From Richelia sp. UBA3308 (GTDB taxonomy: Bacteria > Cyanobacteriota > Cyanobacteriia > Cyanobacteriales > Nostocaceae), in assembly GCA_002361335.1 (NCBI GenBank), contig DESS01000152.1:3601-36054 (forward strand): DNA of 32,454 nt. The letters are read 5' to 3'. The notes below the pieces were generated by a model, which searched no databases, was not told where the DNA came from, and was given only the letters and a program-made list of their open reading frames with translations. Both the position numbers and the translations under genes were made by a program. Each line of letters opens with the position of its first letter. Position 1 is the stretch's first letter. This document shows, in pieces, positions 8,373 through 18,242 of this stretch.

Positions 8373-9960
8373 TTAATTGAAACGATTACACTCATCTTCA
8401 GCTAAATCTTTAGCATCAACTTGATTGTTGTCAGCAACAAACTCAATATCCCCATCTTTATTAACAATCCATCCAGTAGCTTCTACAATTTTTTTATGAT
8501 TATTAACCGATAAGTTTATGGCGCTACCCTGTGACGGTGCCTTAACATTATTGGGTATATCTCGCAAATCTTGTAAAACAACTTCCCCAAGCAATACTTG
8601 TCCGGGATTTTGCGGGATTCCACCGCGTCCTGATATGATAAAACTAGCTTCTTCATCAGTGGGACAACCTGCACTAATTTGATCGGCAGCATCGGTTAAA
8701 TTTTCTGGAAGTTCAATTAAACCGTTTTCTGGATTTACTGCTTGTAAATCTAAGGTGAAATTTCCATCAATACCAAATTCGGAACTCGCTGTAATATCAC
8801 TTTTATCAGTTTGGCGTAATGCCGAAGGCATAAAGCTTTGCTTATCGCGAAATTGAATTCCGAACAATCCAGGTGTTGCAATCGCAATATTTCCACCATT
8901 TCCTTGAAAGGCGTTGGCGTTGATATCGCTGTTTTCTTCGGGTACGGCAACAACTAAACCACCATTGATCGTAATATTACCACCGTTGCCACCACCACTT
9001 GCTTCTGTTCCGGCGCGGGTAGATATGGTACTGTTATTGCGTAACAGTAATAAATCGGCTATTCGTAAATTGATATTGCCACCTTCACCGCCCTGCTTCC
9101 AATGTTAAATCATTCGCTTTATCCGCAGTAATATCATCATCAACAGTAATATCGTTATTCGCTTGTAAAATCACATTATTCACAGCTAAGGCTTGACTAA
9201 TTCCCTCACCGCTGAAATTACTACCTTCTGCAATTAAAATATTTTTCGGGTCAATTAATAAAATTCCAACTTCCCCATTTGCACCACGAGTATCAACATT
9301 TCCCGTAAATTGAACGTCTTCTCCCGAAATTTCAACTTTACCATTAGGAGCAATCAACGAACCTGTGTGATAAACCTTTCCACCCAAAAGCGTTAAATTT
9401 TCTCCTTCGCCAACTTTTAAAACACCTTGATTGTCAATTTTACTTTGGGGGTTAATTTTTCCATATTGTAAACCAGGAGTCAGATTTATCTTTAATAAAG
9501 GTGTTTCATCTGGATTTAGAGCGCTAAACTCATAATTATCAATAAAAAGACTTTCAGCACTTGTTGCAGTAAACGAACCTGAAATATCTAAAAAGGCATT
9601 TTTACCGAAAAGAATTCCATTGGGGTTAATTAAAAATAAATTGGCAGCACCATCAACACCCAAAGTTCCTAAAATTCGCGAAATATTACTTCCTGTAACC
9701 CTTGTCAGAATATTACTAATCCCATCGGGATTTGCGAAATAAACTCGTTGTCCATTGTTGACATTGAATTCCTTGAAACTGTGAAAAATATTGCCTTCGC
9801 GAATTGCTCCCCCTTCAATTAAATCTCTTACCTTAGAACTATTGACTGTAGAACTTTCATTTCCCAAACTTTTGTCGGGAATTAATTGAGCTTTTGTAGA
9901 TAAACAAGGAAAATTTAAAAAAACGATAATCAAAAAAAGTAATTTATTGATTTTTGTCAT
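8373..9960 (-). pseudogene. TpsA-type filamentous hemagglutinin-like adhesin, internally deleted and frameshifted
   Basis: From ATG 9960 (AAGG 6 bases upstream; an upstream start at 9993 would spoil the signal peptide) a signal peptide ending near STKAQ is followed by the two-partner secretion domain: GAIREGNIFHSF, GLQYG and the typical NPNGILFGKNAFLDISGSF. This frame ends at 9085. A second frame, open from about 9105 to 8373, carries the usual adhesin C-terminus: SGGGNGGNITINGGLVV, DITASSEFG, then VEATGWIVNKDGDIEF. The frames differ, and the middle of the protein, normally several hundred residues, is missing, so a deletion with a frame change at about 9090-9105 is likely. A 27-bp insert adds KQSFMPSAL. 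No TpsB porin is in the window. Confidence 0.8.
8817..8843 (-). repeat. 27-bp insert splitting a HIP1 octamer (in frame)
   Basis: On the minus strand the flanks are GCGAT and CGC. Removing it joins ...GIQFRD to the following residues in the way seen in related adhesins. It differs from the dsbA insert (5027-5053) at two positions. Confidence 0.75.
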
Positions 9961-10296
9961 AATAAACCTTAACAGCAAACAGATTTCAGACAATAGCTAA
10001 CAGTTCCCAGCGATGGATTAACTGTTAACAGGTGTTATGGTAGGGGATTTAAAGCCAATTTTATCAAGGAAGTAAGAAAGATTATTTTTTATTTACATTT
10101 TTCTCGATATTAACTTGTATCTTCAACTCAATCAATATCATTTTTATATTCAAAAATCAATCCCTAAACTTCTTTGATAATAACTAAATTAATAAACTTA
10201 AAAGTAATAAAAGTAGGAAAAGTAGGAAAAGTTTGTAATTAAATTACAATAACTATACTTATGTTTTTTTATAAATGTTTGATTTTTAAGTTTGAT
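9961..10296. other. AT-rich gap between adhesin and DUF928 genes
   Basis: About 335 bases without a gene. It contains a short tandem AAAGTAGG repeat near 10209-10230 and otherwise nothing I can assign. It presumably holds the adhesin promoter, although the DUF928 gene is transcribed into it. Confidence 0.5.
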
Positions 10297-11004
10297 TTAT
10301 TCAAATTTGAGGGATTTCCAAAATTCTTGTAAATTACCACTTAATTGAAGGTTCCACGGTTCAGTTTTTCTGGCTTGTTCAATTTCTGAGACCATTTCAT
10401 ACCAATACCCCCTTTGTGCATACCACTTTGCTGCTTCGATGGCACTTTTACCAATTAACTCCCGATCTATTTGAGAAATTCTTTCAACTCTCTGTACCCA
10501 ACCGATGAAAGTCGGATCATCTGGTTGTACTGTATTACCACAAATAACTACCAAAGACCATTTATAATTTTTACCCACTTCTAATGATGGTTTATCTTTT
10601 GGTAAAGTAAAGCTAACAATACCACTTTGTGTAATGGGTAAAAAAGCTCTTTGATAATATTTTCCAGATGTGTCTTGAAAACTTAGCATTACCTGCTTGG
10701 CTTTGGTTTTTGGTAAATGAATGTATACAGAAGGAAGCTTTTGAAAAGTTAAGCCATAATTCCTATGTGGCATTACAGGTTTAATAGTTTCTTCCTTAAC
10801 AGAACATTTACTTCCGTCACGAGAACCAGAACCCTTGGTATCTTTAGGTTCCGGTTCACCCGGTGGTTCAAATGAGTCTTGAAAAACTATTTCTTTTGAT
10901 AAGGAATCACGATTATTTTCCAGTTTTGATTGAGCTTGAGTAGAAGTAATAGATATTAAAAATAAAAATAAGAATAGGTTTAAAGATTTGAGTGAAGAAC
11001 ACAT
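10297..11004 (-). CDS. DUF928 family secreted protein
   Basis: 235 aa with a signal peptide (hydrophobic run 10-18, then TSTQAQ). The DUF928 pattern is clear: a low-complexity PPGEPEPKDTKGSGSRDG segment, a Cys, NYGLTFQKLPSVYIHLP, then GIVSFTLP...LEVGKNYKWSLVVICG and a C-terminal helical part with AAKWYAQRGYWYEMVSEI. Biochemical function is unknown. In cyanobacteria I recall such genes next to TPR-CHAT proteases and TpsA-like adhesins, as here, so it probably acts in the periplasm or at the surface alongside them. Same strand as both neighbours, with gaps over 300 bases, so co-transcription is uncertain. Confidence 0.85.
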   Translation of the reverse strand: MCSSLKSLNLFLFLFLISITSTQAQSKLENNRDSLSKEIVFQDSFEPPGEPEPKDTKGSGSRDGSKCSVKEETIKPVMPHRNYGLTFQKLPSVYIHLPKTKAKQVMLSFQDTSGKYYQRAFLPITQSGIVSFTLPKDKPSLEVGKNYKWSLVVICGNTVQPDDPTFIGWVQRVERISQIDRELIGKSAIEAAKWYAQRGYWYEMVSEIEQARKTEPWNLQLSGNLQEFWKSLKFE

Positions 11005-11074
11005 AATTTTAGGTTAACTAATGTACGTGTTAAATTTAAGCAACCGTTCATAGAGAAGCCAAAAATAGAAGTCA

Positions 11075-11180
11075 TATCATGTCCGGTTAAACAGTTATCA
11101 TATTTGATCTGAGTAATGAGTAATGAGTAATAATTCACAAGTAATAACTAAGAAGTAAGAAGTAAGAAGTAGTACCTCTC
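11075..11180 (+). repeat. Dispersed repeat with STRR tail, copy 2
   Basis: TATCATGTCCGGTTAAACAG at 11075-11094, then TTATCATATTTGATCTGAG, then GTAATGA and GTAAGAA 7-bp units to about 11175. The surrounding gap 11005-11454 has only this repeat, a short TCGTCTTTAAAAGACGA hairpin near 11224 and more TTACTTTTTAC tandem sequence. Confidence 0.75.
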
Positions 11181-11454
11181 CCTAAAGGGTAGAGGATTCA
11201 AATAATGATAATTTGATTTTTATTCGTCTTTAAAAGACGAGGCTTTATACCAAAATAGCGGGCAATATTTATTACTTTTTACTTATTACTTTTTACTTCG
11301 CGACTTTTGCCCGAAGGGCTGAGGTAAGAAGACGTGATTTTCACGATAGATTGTTGCATTCTTTATTGCAATAAAATTATTACTTTTATTTATGAAGATT
11401 CTGTGAAACTGCTTAAAAAATTAAAACGAAAGAAGAAGGAAGAAGGATTTGAGC

Positions 11455-14100
11455 TTATTGCCAATTTCCAACTAAAACAAAACCAGACCAATAATAAGGA
11501 TGTTGATATTGAGGATTTTTCAACAAAGATAATTGTGCTTGAGCTAATGCTTGGGCTTTGGTGGTTCCATTTTGACTTAAAACACGGTAAAACTCGCTAA
11601 TCAAGTCGGCAGTTGATTTATCCTGTACTGACCAAAGGGTTGCTAAAGTACTTCTAGCACCAGAACGAACTGCAATTCCAGCTAATCCTAAAGCTGCACG
11701 ATTGTCTCCTTTGGCTGTTTGACAAGCACTTAAAACTAAAAGTTCAATTGGTTGGCCCTCACCTCTAGTGCGGCGATCCCGCAATTGGGAAGATGGACTT
11801 TTCAACCATTTACCCAAATCTTTAACATTAATTCTATTTTTCCAAGTTAACAAGAAAGTATCTTCTGCTTTGGAGCTAAATTGTCCGTGGGTAGCAAGAT
11901 GAATTACTGAAAAAGGTGCCGATTCTATTTTATTTTGAATTTGGGGACGAGTAAATTCTTCGTTTAATAAAGTTTGGGTTTTCACAAAGTTGGAAATTCG
12001 AGCAATTTCTGTTTCCACAGCCGGTAAAGCCGAAAATCCTTGACGGGCTTGTGTTAAACCCCCGATTAAACCTTTGAGTTGTTGGGGGGGAAGGTTTCGC
12101 GACTCGAAGAGTTGTAAACCTGGAGTTAAAGCAATATTGTATTTCTCAATGATAAATTTTTCGCCGTCGTGAAGCACTGACATTGGTAAGCTGCGGAGAA
12201 AGCCATCGAGAACAAATACTAAAGTTTTTATTTGAAAGCGTTGTAATTCTGTTTCAATAGGACGTAACAACCAATCGTATACTTTTTGAGCCGGTGGCAA
12301 GACTTCCTCTGGTAAAAAAGCAGGGTTTAAAGATTGACGCAGTTGATTAAATACCGAAATTTCTTCCTCTGGTGAAATATTAGTTCCATAATGCTGTAAA
12401 GGACGATTCGGTAAAGAGATAACAACTTCTAAACGACGATCGACAATAATCGGATATATTACCGCCGCACTTCGATCAATTTTTTCAATGGCTTGGGGTT
12501 GATAAGTTAAACAAGCTGCACGTAAATAGTTTTCTAATTGGGCAACTTGTAATCCTTCAATCACTTGACGAGACTTTTCTAGACGTTGTTGTTTAATTTC
12601 AGGAGCCAAATTATCGACATTTTGTAAAAGCAGTTGCACTAACTCTCGATATACAGGTTCAACCTCATCCCGAAAAGAAAACTGTATGTCAGGATTCATT
12701 TGCACTAAATCTTGACGCAAAAATTCCAAATTATTTACCGCTTGTGAATAAGCCGCGATCGCGTAGCGCATGCCCTTTGGGCTTATCGCAGCTTCTTGAT
12801 TTCCCTGGGCTTTATAAATTCTTCCTTGTTGCCATAACCAAATAGCTGCAATATCGGAAGCTTGAATACTTTGGGCTAAACTTAAAGCATTTGACGTTAA
12901 ATTCAAAGCTTCAGAAAACTGCTTTGTTTGTTCGTAAACATATCCCAATTCTCCCACAGCATAAGATTCGGCTCTTTTATCTTCCAACTCCCGCGCTTGT
13001 TTCACCGCGATCGCTAAAATCTTCCCCAATTCCCTATGCCCCATGCCCTTCGGCCCCATGCCCTTTCGGCCCAATCCCCCATCTTCCATCAAACTTTGAG
13101 CTAAATTCACCCGACTATAAACGGAAAAACGACTCGGAGGCAAGTTTACCAGCATGGTTTTAATTTCGGGAAGTAATTTTAATGCCGAGTATGGTTGTTG
13201 AGTTTTCAGGAGCAAACTAAACTGATTAATTAAAGCTGATAATTTGCTGCGAGAATCATTAGCTATGATAGACGCTCGTTCAAAATAATCCAAAGCAGCA
13301 GTCAAATCATTACTGATTTTTGCAGAATTTCCCATTACCAGTAAAGCTTGAGCAATATCTGCCCTCGAATTTAATTTTTGAGCAATATTCAAACTTTCAG
13401 ATAAAACTTTTTCAGATTCAGATAAATCTCCCACCGCTTGTAAAATAGTACCCAAACTCCGCAAACCCCTAGCTTTGAGTAAAGAATCGGGAAACTCTTG
13501 CAAATCTTGACTAACTTGTTCTAACTTACTCCTACCACGACGATAAAATCCCAAATTTTGCAAAGCTTGGGCTTGATTAATTTGACTCAGAACAATTCCG
13601 GTAACATCATCAAGTTGACGGTAGATTTCCTCGGCTTGCTTCCAACTATCCAATGCAGTTTGAGCATTACCTGTTTTCAGTTGCAAACTACCATTCGTAT
13701 TCAGCACTTTTGCCCTAAGCAACGAATCATTAATTATTTCCAGCAAATTTAAAGCTTGAGAAATCGACTTTTTCGCCCCTTGCCAATTTCCTAAGTCTTG
13801 ATAAACAATGCTCAAATAGTTATAACTTAAAACTTGATTGCGTTTTTCTCCCCTTCTCTCAAATTCAAGTGCAGCTTCTTCCCATATCCGTGCTGCTTGA
13901 GTTAACTTTCCTTCTGAGTAAAATTGTTTTCCTCGTTGCAGAAGAATATTTGATTGTTTTGATTTATCTTCACCATTTACATTTATACGCCTAAGTAAAG
14001 AAGAGTCCACAGAAATCGGATTTTTTGCTACGACTGGTGTAACCGTCGTGGTTAAAAAAAATGTCAGTACTATTAAAACCAGAGAGCGGTAAATTTTCAC
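11455..14100 (-). CDS. Secreted TPR-CHAT domain protease-like protein
   Basis: 881 aa. N-terminal signal peptide (LVLIVLTFFLTTTVTPVVA), then about ten tetratricopeptide repeats to near residue 480, and a C-terminal CHAT domain (caspase-HetF-associated with TPRs). The catalytic His738 (LATHGQF) and Cys793 (LSACQTA) are present, so the fold should be an active cysteine protease. HetF, a related protein, controls heterocyst patterning; this one is a different, exported relative. It heads the run CHAT, DUF928, adhesin on one strand, and may process or guard the adhesin (inferred). Two insert-like oddities interrupt the repeats: a HIP1-splitting 27-bp insert at 12758-12784 and a tandem GRKGMGPKGMG near residues 345-356. 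Confidence 0.9.
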   Translation of the reverse strand: MKIYRSLVLIVLTFFLTTTVTPVVAKNPISVDSSLLRRINVNGEDKSKQSNILLQRGKQFYSEGKLTQAARIWEEAALEFERRGEKRNQVLSYNYLSIVYQDLGNWQGAKKSISQALNLLEIINDSLLRAKVLNTNGSLQLKTGNAQTALDSWKQAEEIYRQLDDVTGIVLSQINQAQALQNLGFYRRGRSKLEQVSQDLQEFPDSLLKARGLRSLGTILQAVGDLSESEKVLSESLNIAQKLNSRADIAQALLVMGNSAKISNDLTAALDYFERASIIANDSRSKLSALINQFSLLLKTQQPYSALKLLPEIKTMLVNLPPSRFSVYSRVNLAQSLMEDGGLGRKGMGPKGMGHRELGKILAIAVKQARELEDKRAESYAVGELGYVYEQTKQFSEALNLTSNALSLAQSIQASDIAAIWLWQQGRIYKAQGNQEAAISPKGMRYAIAAYSQAVNNLEFLRQDLVQMNPDIQFSFRDEVEPVYRELVQLLLQNVDNLAPEIKQQRLEKSRQVIEGLQVAQLENYLRAACLTYQPQAIEKIDRSAAVIYPIIVDRRLEVVISLPNRPLQHYGTNISPEEEISVFNQLRQSLNPAFLPEEVLPPAQKVYDWLLRPIETELQRFQIKTLVFVLDGFLRSLPMSVLHDGEKFIIEKYNIALTPGLQLFESRNLPPQQLKGLIGGLTQARQGFSALPAVETEIARISNFVKTQTLLNEEFTRPQIQNKIESAPFSVIHLATHGQFSSKAEDTFLLTWKNRINVKDLGKWLKSPSSQLRDRRTRGEGQPIELLVLSACQTAKGDNRAALGLAGIAVRSGARSTLATLWSVQDKSTADLISEFYRVLSQNGTTKAQALAQAQLSLLKNPQYQHPYYWSGFVLVGNWQ
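12758..12784 (-). repeat. 27-bp insert splitting a HIP1 octamer (in frame)
   Basis: On the minus strand GCGAT precedes and CGC follows; the insert itself ends in GCGAT, so an intact GCGATCGC is regenerated. It adds SPKGMRYAI inside a TPR that otherwise reads EAAIAAYSQAV. Same start (AAGC) as the inserts in the caspase, dsbA and adhesin genes. Confidence 0.75.
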
Positions 14101-14881
14101 GAGCTATAACATAAAACAAAAACCAGAATAAATATATTACCCTCAGCTCGATCAATATTGTGAATACCGTCTAAATTAATTTACCTTCCATCCTAGAATT
14201 AGATATTCACTATGGGCAGCTTTCCGTTAAATTTTCCAATTATTTGTGTAAAAATTTTTAAACATATCATATTTTCATGTGTCGAATCAAATAGATATCT
14301 ATCTAAAGCTAAGTTATGTAAATCAAAGTGGAATTCAATTATTGAACTTTGAAAGATTATGTTGATCAATTAGCAGCGTACTACAAAAAAACAACGATTT
14401 TTCAAGCTTTGAAGTCGCAAAATTAAAATTGCAAATTACTTTCGCCAGCATACTCATAGATATTACAACTTGTAACTACTATTGTGCCGTACCCTTATTG
14501 ATAATAGCATCAATAAGCCGGAAAAATATAACAGAATATTTCAGTAAGTTAAGTTATGTGGATAAGAATATTTAATTAAGATTTAAAATAAAAATTAGTT
14601 TCGATTATGTGAGAAAGTTTATTTAATCAAGAATCCCAAAAGCGATCAATTTCAATAGTTGTAATTTCCAATTGAAATTCTTAAACATTCAATAGGATTA
14701 AAAGATTTTGATCTTATGTAATCTACTGTACATTGGTTTAGCTTGACACATTGCTAACATAAAGGACGCTTCCACGGTAATTAATCAAACTTCATCTGTA
14801 GCGACTTCTGAATGGGAGTATCGCAATTTTTTGATTGCTTTCTTATTGATGTGATTGATTGTAAATGATGGAAAAACAGCG
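14101..14881. other. 780-bp non-coding gap upstream of the VMAP operon
   Basis: Divergent intergenic region between the CHAT gene and the EAD1-VMAP gene, very AT-rich, so it should hold both promoters. A TTGACA lies at about 14742, but I find no matching -10 box at proper spacing. No gene, repeat or RNA is evident. Confidence 0.5.
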
Positions 14882-16294
14882 ATGGATTTAAACGGTGATG
14901 AACGTAGAAAATTACGAGAAGCTATTATAAGCGCTTATCCAAGCAAAACTAAATTAAAAATGATGGTTAGTGATAAATTAGAAGAAAACCTAAACGCGAT
15001 CGCTGGAGGAGAAAATCTTGAGGAAGTAGTGTTTGAATTAATAGAATGGGCTGAAGCACAAGGTAAATTAAAACAGTTAATTGATGCTGCGTGTCAAGGT
15101 AAAGCTGGTAATCTCGATTTACAAGCTGTAAGAAAAAAAATCCATAAACAAGAATTGCAAGAAATCCTTAATAAATTAAGAGAAGAAGAATTTCAATATA
15201 TAAAAAAAGCATATCAATATTGTACTCCTCCTGATTGGGAAGTTTCCCGTATAAGAAGTGATAATCTGACAGAAATTATCGAACAGATATCACAGATGCC
15301 TAACGGGGATTCTAGCTATACAAAGTTAGAAAAATTTGTAACTTACTTGATAGCAGATTCCAAATTAGACAAATTAATTATTTCAGAGTTAAAAGAATGG
15401 GCTAAAATAAATATCAAAGATTTTTCCGAGTTACTAGAACAGGTAAAAAAAGATTTAAAACAAAAATATAAAAATGAAAAATATAAAAATAAAAAATCCT
15501 ATTTACTAATTGTAATTAATCCCCGTAGTTCATCCCATCCTTATACTGTATCAGCTTGGATTATTCCTGAGATTAAATCTTATAATTCTTTAAGTGGAAA
15601 TGGTTGCGAGCAATTACATTTGCCCGGTGATGATAACAAAGTTACTGAAATCGATAAAATTCCAGATATTGTACAAGAGTTTTTAAAAGAAAGTGCTATT
15701 TTCCATCCGAGGAACTTAACTATAGAAATATTTCTTCCATTTAAAATACTACACCATGCTATTGATAATTGGCAGTTAAAAGATGATTATGGTTTTCTAA
15801 TTACTTTAGGAAAACATTATATAGTTGTGATTCGTTCTTATGACAGATTATTTCTTAAATACCGTGAAAAAAGAATTCACTGGGAAGAAAAATGGGAATA
15901 TTTACAAGATTTAAAAACTACCGCTATTAGCAATTATTTTTATCCTGTTAATGATGATAATATAAATGATACTTTTGACCAGTTACTAGACACAATTATA
16001 ATCGGGATTAAAGCTTCTAAAGCACCAAAAAAAGTCGGTCCAGGAAGCTTTTTTGCTGCTATTCTATCAAGCGCGATTCCAATAGCACTGTGGTTAAGAA
16101 AAGATTTAGAATCTAAAGATTGTTTATCTGAAATCGATACAATTTTAAATTGTAAGATAGATGATTTGCCGGAAGTTGTCAGAAAAAAGCGTTCTGAAGC
16201 TAAAAATCCAGATACCGATATTGGATATCATCTTTCTCTATTATGGGAAGATCCTTATCGCTTACCTCCTACTTATCAATTGAAGTTAGATTAA
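14882..16294 (+). CDS. EAD1-VMAP protein (vWA-MoxR-associated)
   Basis: 470 aa from ATG 14882; an upstream TTG at 14855 is possible, but MDLNGDERRKLREAI is the normal beginning of effector-associated domain 1 (EAD1), which spans residues 1-80. EAD1 is a small helical adaptor that pairs with EAD1 on partner proteins. A helical region (to about 200) follows, and then the VMAP C-terminal domain: SYLLIVINPRSSSHPYTVSAWI, LTIEIFLPFKIL, YGFLITLGKHYIVVIRSYDRL, and a final WEDPYRLPPTYQ. VMAP proteins form ternary systems with a MoxR ATPase and a vWA protein that recruit effectors. MoxR follows at 11 bases; the vWA gene is missing. The CHAT gene further on carries a matching EAD1. Confidence 0.85.
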   Translation: MDLNGDERRKLREAIISAYPSKTKLKMMVSDKLEENLNAIAGGENLEEVVFELIEWAEAQGKLKQLIDAACQGKAGNLDLQAVRKKIHKQELQEILNKLREEEFQYIKKAYQYCTPPDWEVSRIRSDNLTEIIEQISQMPNGDSSYTKLEKFVTYLIADSKLDKLIISELKEWAKINIKDFSELLEQVKKDLKQKYKNEKYKNKKSYLLIVINPRSSSHPYTVSAWIIPEIKSYNSLSGNGCEQLHLPGDDNKVTEIDKIPDIVQEFLKESAIFHPRNLTIEIFLPFKILHHAIDNWQLKDDYGFLITLGKHYIVVIRSYDRLFLKYREKRIHWEEKWEYLQDLKTTAISNYFYPVNDDNINDTFDQLLDTIIIGIKASKAPKKVGPGSFFAAILSSAIPIALWLRKDLESKDCLSEIDTILNCKIDDLPEVVRKKRSEAKNPDTDIGYHLSLLWEDPYRLPPTYQLKLD

Positions 16295-16305
16295 AGTCAT
16301 AAATT

Positions 16306-17307
16306 ATGAATAATTGGAAAATTTTTAAAGGTAATAATACTCCTCATAAAGGTATTCAAAGTTTACCAGAACCACCTTCATGGCGACAATTTAGTCATAA
16401 TTCTCAAAAGCAACAACGTCGTGGTGCAAATTTTCAAGCTAATCCAAAACATGTTGAGTTAGTTAATGCTGCTCTTTATCTCCGACGACCATTATTAGTA
16501 ACTGGTAGACCAGGTACGGGAAAAACTTCATTGCCTTTTGCTGTAGCTTATGAGTTGCAATTAGGTGAAGTTTTATATTGGCCAATTACAACTCGTTCTA
16601 CTTTAAAAGATGGTCTTTATTATTATGATGCAATTGGTCGTTTGCAGGATTTTCAGCAACAAGAAAAGGATGAGCAAGTCGGTAGGGTTAGTCAAGATAA
16701 TTTAAAGGAAATTGGCAATTATATTCAACTCGGACCGTTGGGAACGGCGCTTTTACCTTCTGATGAGCCACGAGTACTACTAATTGATGAAATTGATAAA
16801 AGCGATATTGATTTACCCAACGATTTATTACATGTTTTTGAAGAAGGAAGGTTTGAAATTCCAGAATTAGTCAGAATTGAGGATAAGTTACCAAGTGTTG
16901 AGGTCAGAACTGCTTTTAAGGACGAAAAAGAAACTAAAACTTACAATGATTCTAAGGTTTTGATTAATAAGGGGCGTATACAATGTAAATCTTTCCCTTT
17001 TGTGATTTTGACAAGTAATGGAGAAAGAGATTTTCCACCTGCTTTTTTACGTCGCTGTCTACGATTAGATATGGGACAACCCGATCAAGATGAATTGGAA
17101 AGGATTGTTGCATCTCATTTTAATGATAAAAAAATTACACAGCAAGCTAAGGTTTTAATTGAAATGTTTATGAATAAGCGCAAGGAAGGAGATTTAGCAA
17201 CTGACCAATTATTGAATGCTATTTATTTAGTTACTCGGAAATATGCTCCTGAAAATCAAGAAAAAGAACATTTAATTGAAGAATTATTAAAATATCTTAC
17301 TAGCTAA
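16306..17307 (+). CDS. MoxR-family AAA+ ATPase of a VMAP ternary system
   Basis: 333 aa. Walker A GRPGTGKT at 67-74, Walker B VLLIDEIDKSD near 157-167, a sensor-1 stretch FVILTSNGERDFPPAFLRRC and an arginine-finger-type FLRRCLRLD. N-terminal PEPPSWRQF and the QRRGANFQANPKHVELVNAAL segment are typical of MoxR proteins paired with VMAP. These ATPases remodel a vWA partner and are thought to switch the system on. It starts 11 bases after the VMAP stop, so it is clearly in one operon. The expected vWA gene does not follow: the next 118 bases are non-coding. Confidence 0.9.
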   Translation: MNNWKIFKGNNTPHKGIQSLPEPPSWRQFSHNSQKQQRRGANFQANPKHVELVNAALYLRRPLLVTGRPGTGKTSLPFAVAYELQLGEVLYWPITTRSTLKDGLYYYDAIGRLQDFQQQEKDEQVGRVSQDNLKEIGNYIQLGPLGTALLPSDEPRVLLIDEIDKSDIDLPNDLLHVFEEGRFEIPELVRIEDKLPSVEVRTAFKDEKETKTYNDSKVLINKGRIQCKSFPFVILTSNGERDFPPAFLRRCLRLDMGQPDQDELERIVASHFNDKKITQQAKVLIEMFMNKRKEGDLATDQLLNAIYLVTRKYAPENQEKEHLIEELLKYLTS

Positions 17308-17425
17308 TGTGGGTTCTCGAAAGTATTCTACTATTATTCCCCAAAAGACGGAAAATAATACCGCAAATTTTAAGTATAATTCTGCCACAAATCTCATTTT
17401 ATCGTCAATTATTTAATTTCTAAGT

Positions 17426-18210
17426 ATGAAAAAAATCTTGATTTTAGCAGCTAATCCCACGGATACATTAAAGCTATCTTTAACAGAGGAGGTAGAGGAA
17501 ATCCAAAACGCTCACAAAAAAGCCGAATATCGACAAGAAATTGAAATCATTCCTAAATTGGCACGAGTTAAGGATTTACAGGATGAGTTGTTAGATCACA
17601 AACCAAATATCGTTCATTTTTGTGGACATGGTGCGGGTGATGATGGCTTGATACTGGAGGATGTAAATGGGGTAAGGCAATTTGTAAGTAGTCAAGCTTT
17701 AGCAGGATTATTCAAGTTGTTTAAGGATTATGTTGAATGTGTTGTACTCAATGCTTGTTACACCACAGTGCAAGCAGAAGCAATTCATCAATATATTAAT
17801 TGTGTGGTTGGCATGGATAAGACTATTGGAGATAGGGCTGCGATTAATTTCGCTGTTGGTTTTTATAGGGCTTTAATGAATGGTGAAAGCTATCAAAAAT
17901 CTTTTGAATTTGGTCGTAATGCAATTGATTTACAAAATATTCCTGAATATCAAACGCCACAAATTAAGATTAGAGATTTTTCTGCAAGTTTAATTTCTGA
18001 GGAAATAGATACTCAACTCGATTCTATAAAAGAGCTATCTGGTGAAGAGCGGCTATTAAGAGCGCTTATCCAAGCAGAAATGATTTGAAGATAATGGTTC
18101 GTGAACAATTAAATGAAAACTTAAATGAAATTGCTGAACAAGGAAATCTTAACGATGTTGTTGTTAATTTAATTGAATGGGCTGAAGCACAAGGTAAGTT
18201 AAAACAATAA
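17426..18210 (+). pseudogene. CHAT-EAD1 effector protease split by a one-base deletion
   Basis: The first frame (17426-18088, 220 aa) is a compact CHAT protease: His68 in HFCGHG and Cys111 in LNACYT. Its end ELSGEERLLRALIQAEM is the start of an EAD1 domain, and a second frame (ATG 18094 to stop 18210) continues that domain as MVREQLNENLNEIAEQG... to IEWAEAQGKLKQ. Adding one base after 18082 joins them as EMDLKIMVREQ, which lines up with the EAD1 of the VMAP protein (KLKMMVSDK). So the ancestral gene was CHAT followed by EAD1. The shift removes the adaptor but leaves the protease frame whole, so a free CHAT protease may still be made. EAD1 itself stops early at 18210. Confidence 0.8.
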
Positions 18211-18242
18211 GTTTACCGGTTGTTTATCTCATCCAGAAAACT

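Noticed and set aside
8750..9108. Small ORFs on both strands across the adhesin gap (8750-8953, 8914-9108)
   Set aside because: They are other-frame shadows of the adhesin; the minus-strand frame SGGGNGGNITINGG explains this DNA.
11334..11600. 88-aa plus-strand ORF
   Set aside because: It overlaps the C-terminal CHAT coding region antisense, is lysine-rich low complexity, and lies partly in repeat DNA; no sign of a real protein.
14735..14775. Sigma-70 promoter at TTGACA before the VMAP gene
   Set aside because: The nearest TAACAT is only 6 bases away and no proper -10 box lies at 16-18 bases.
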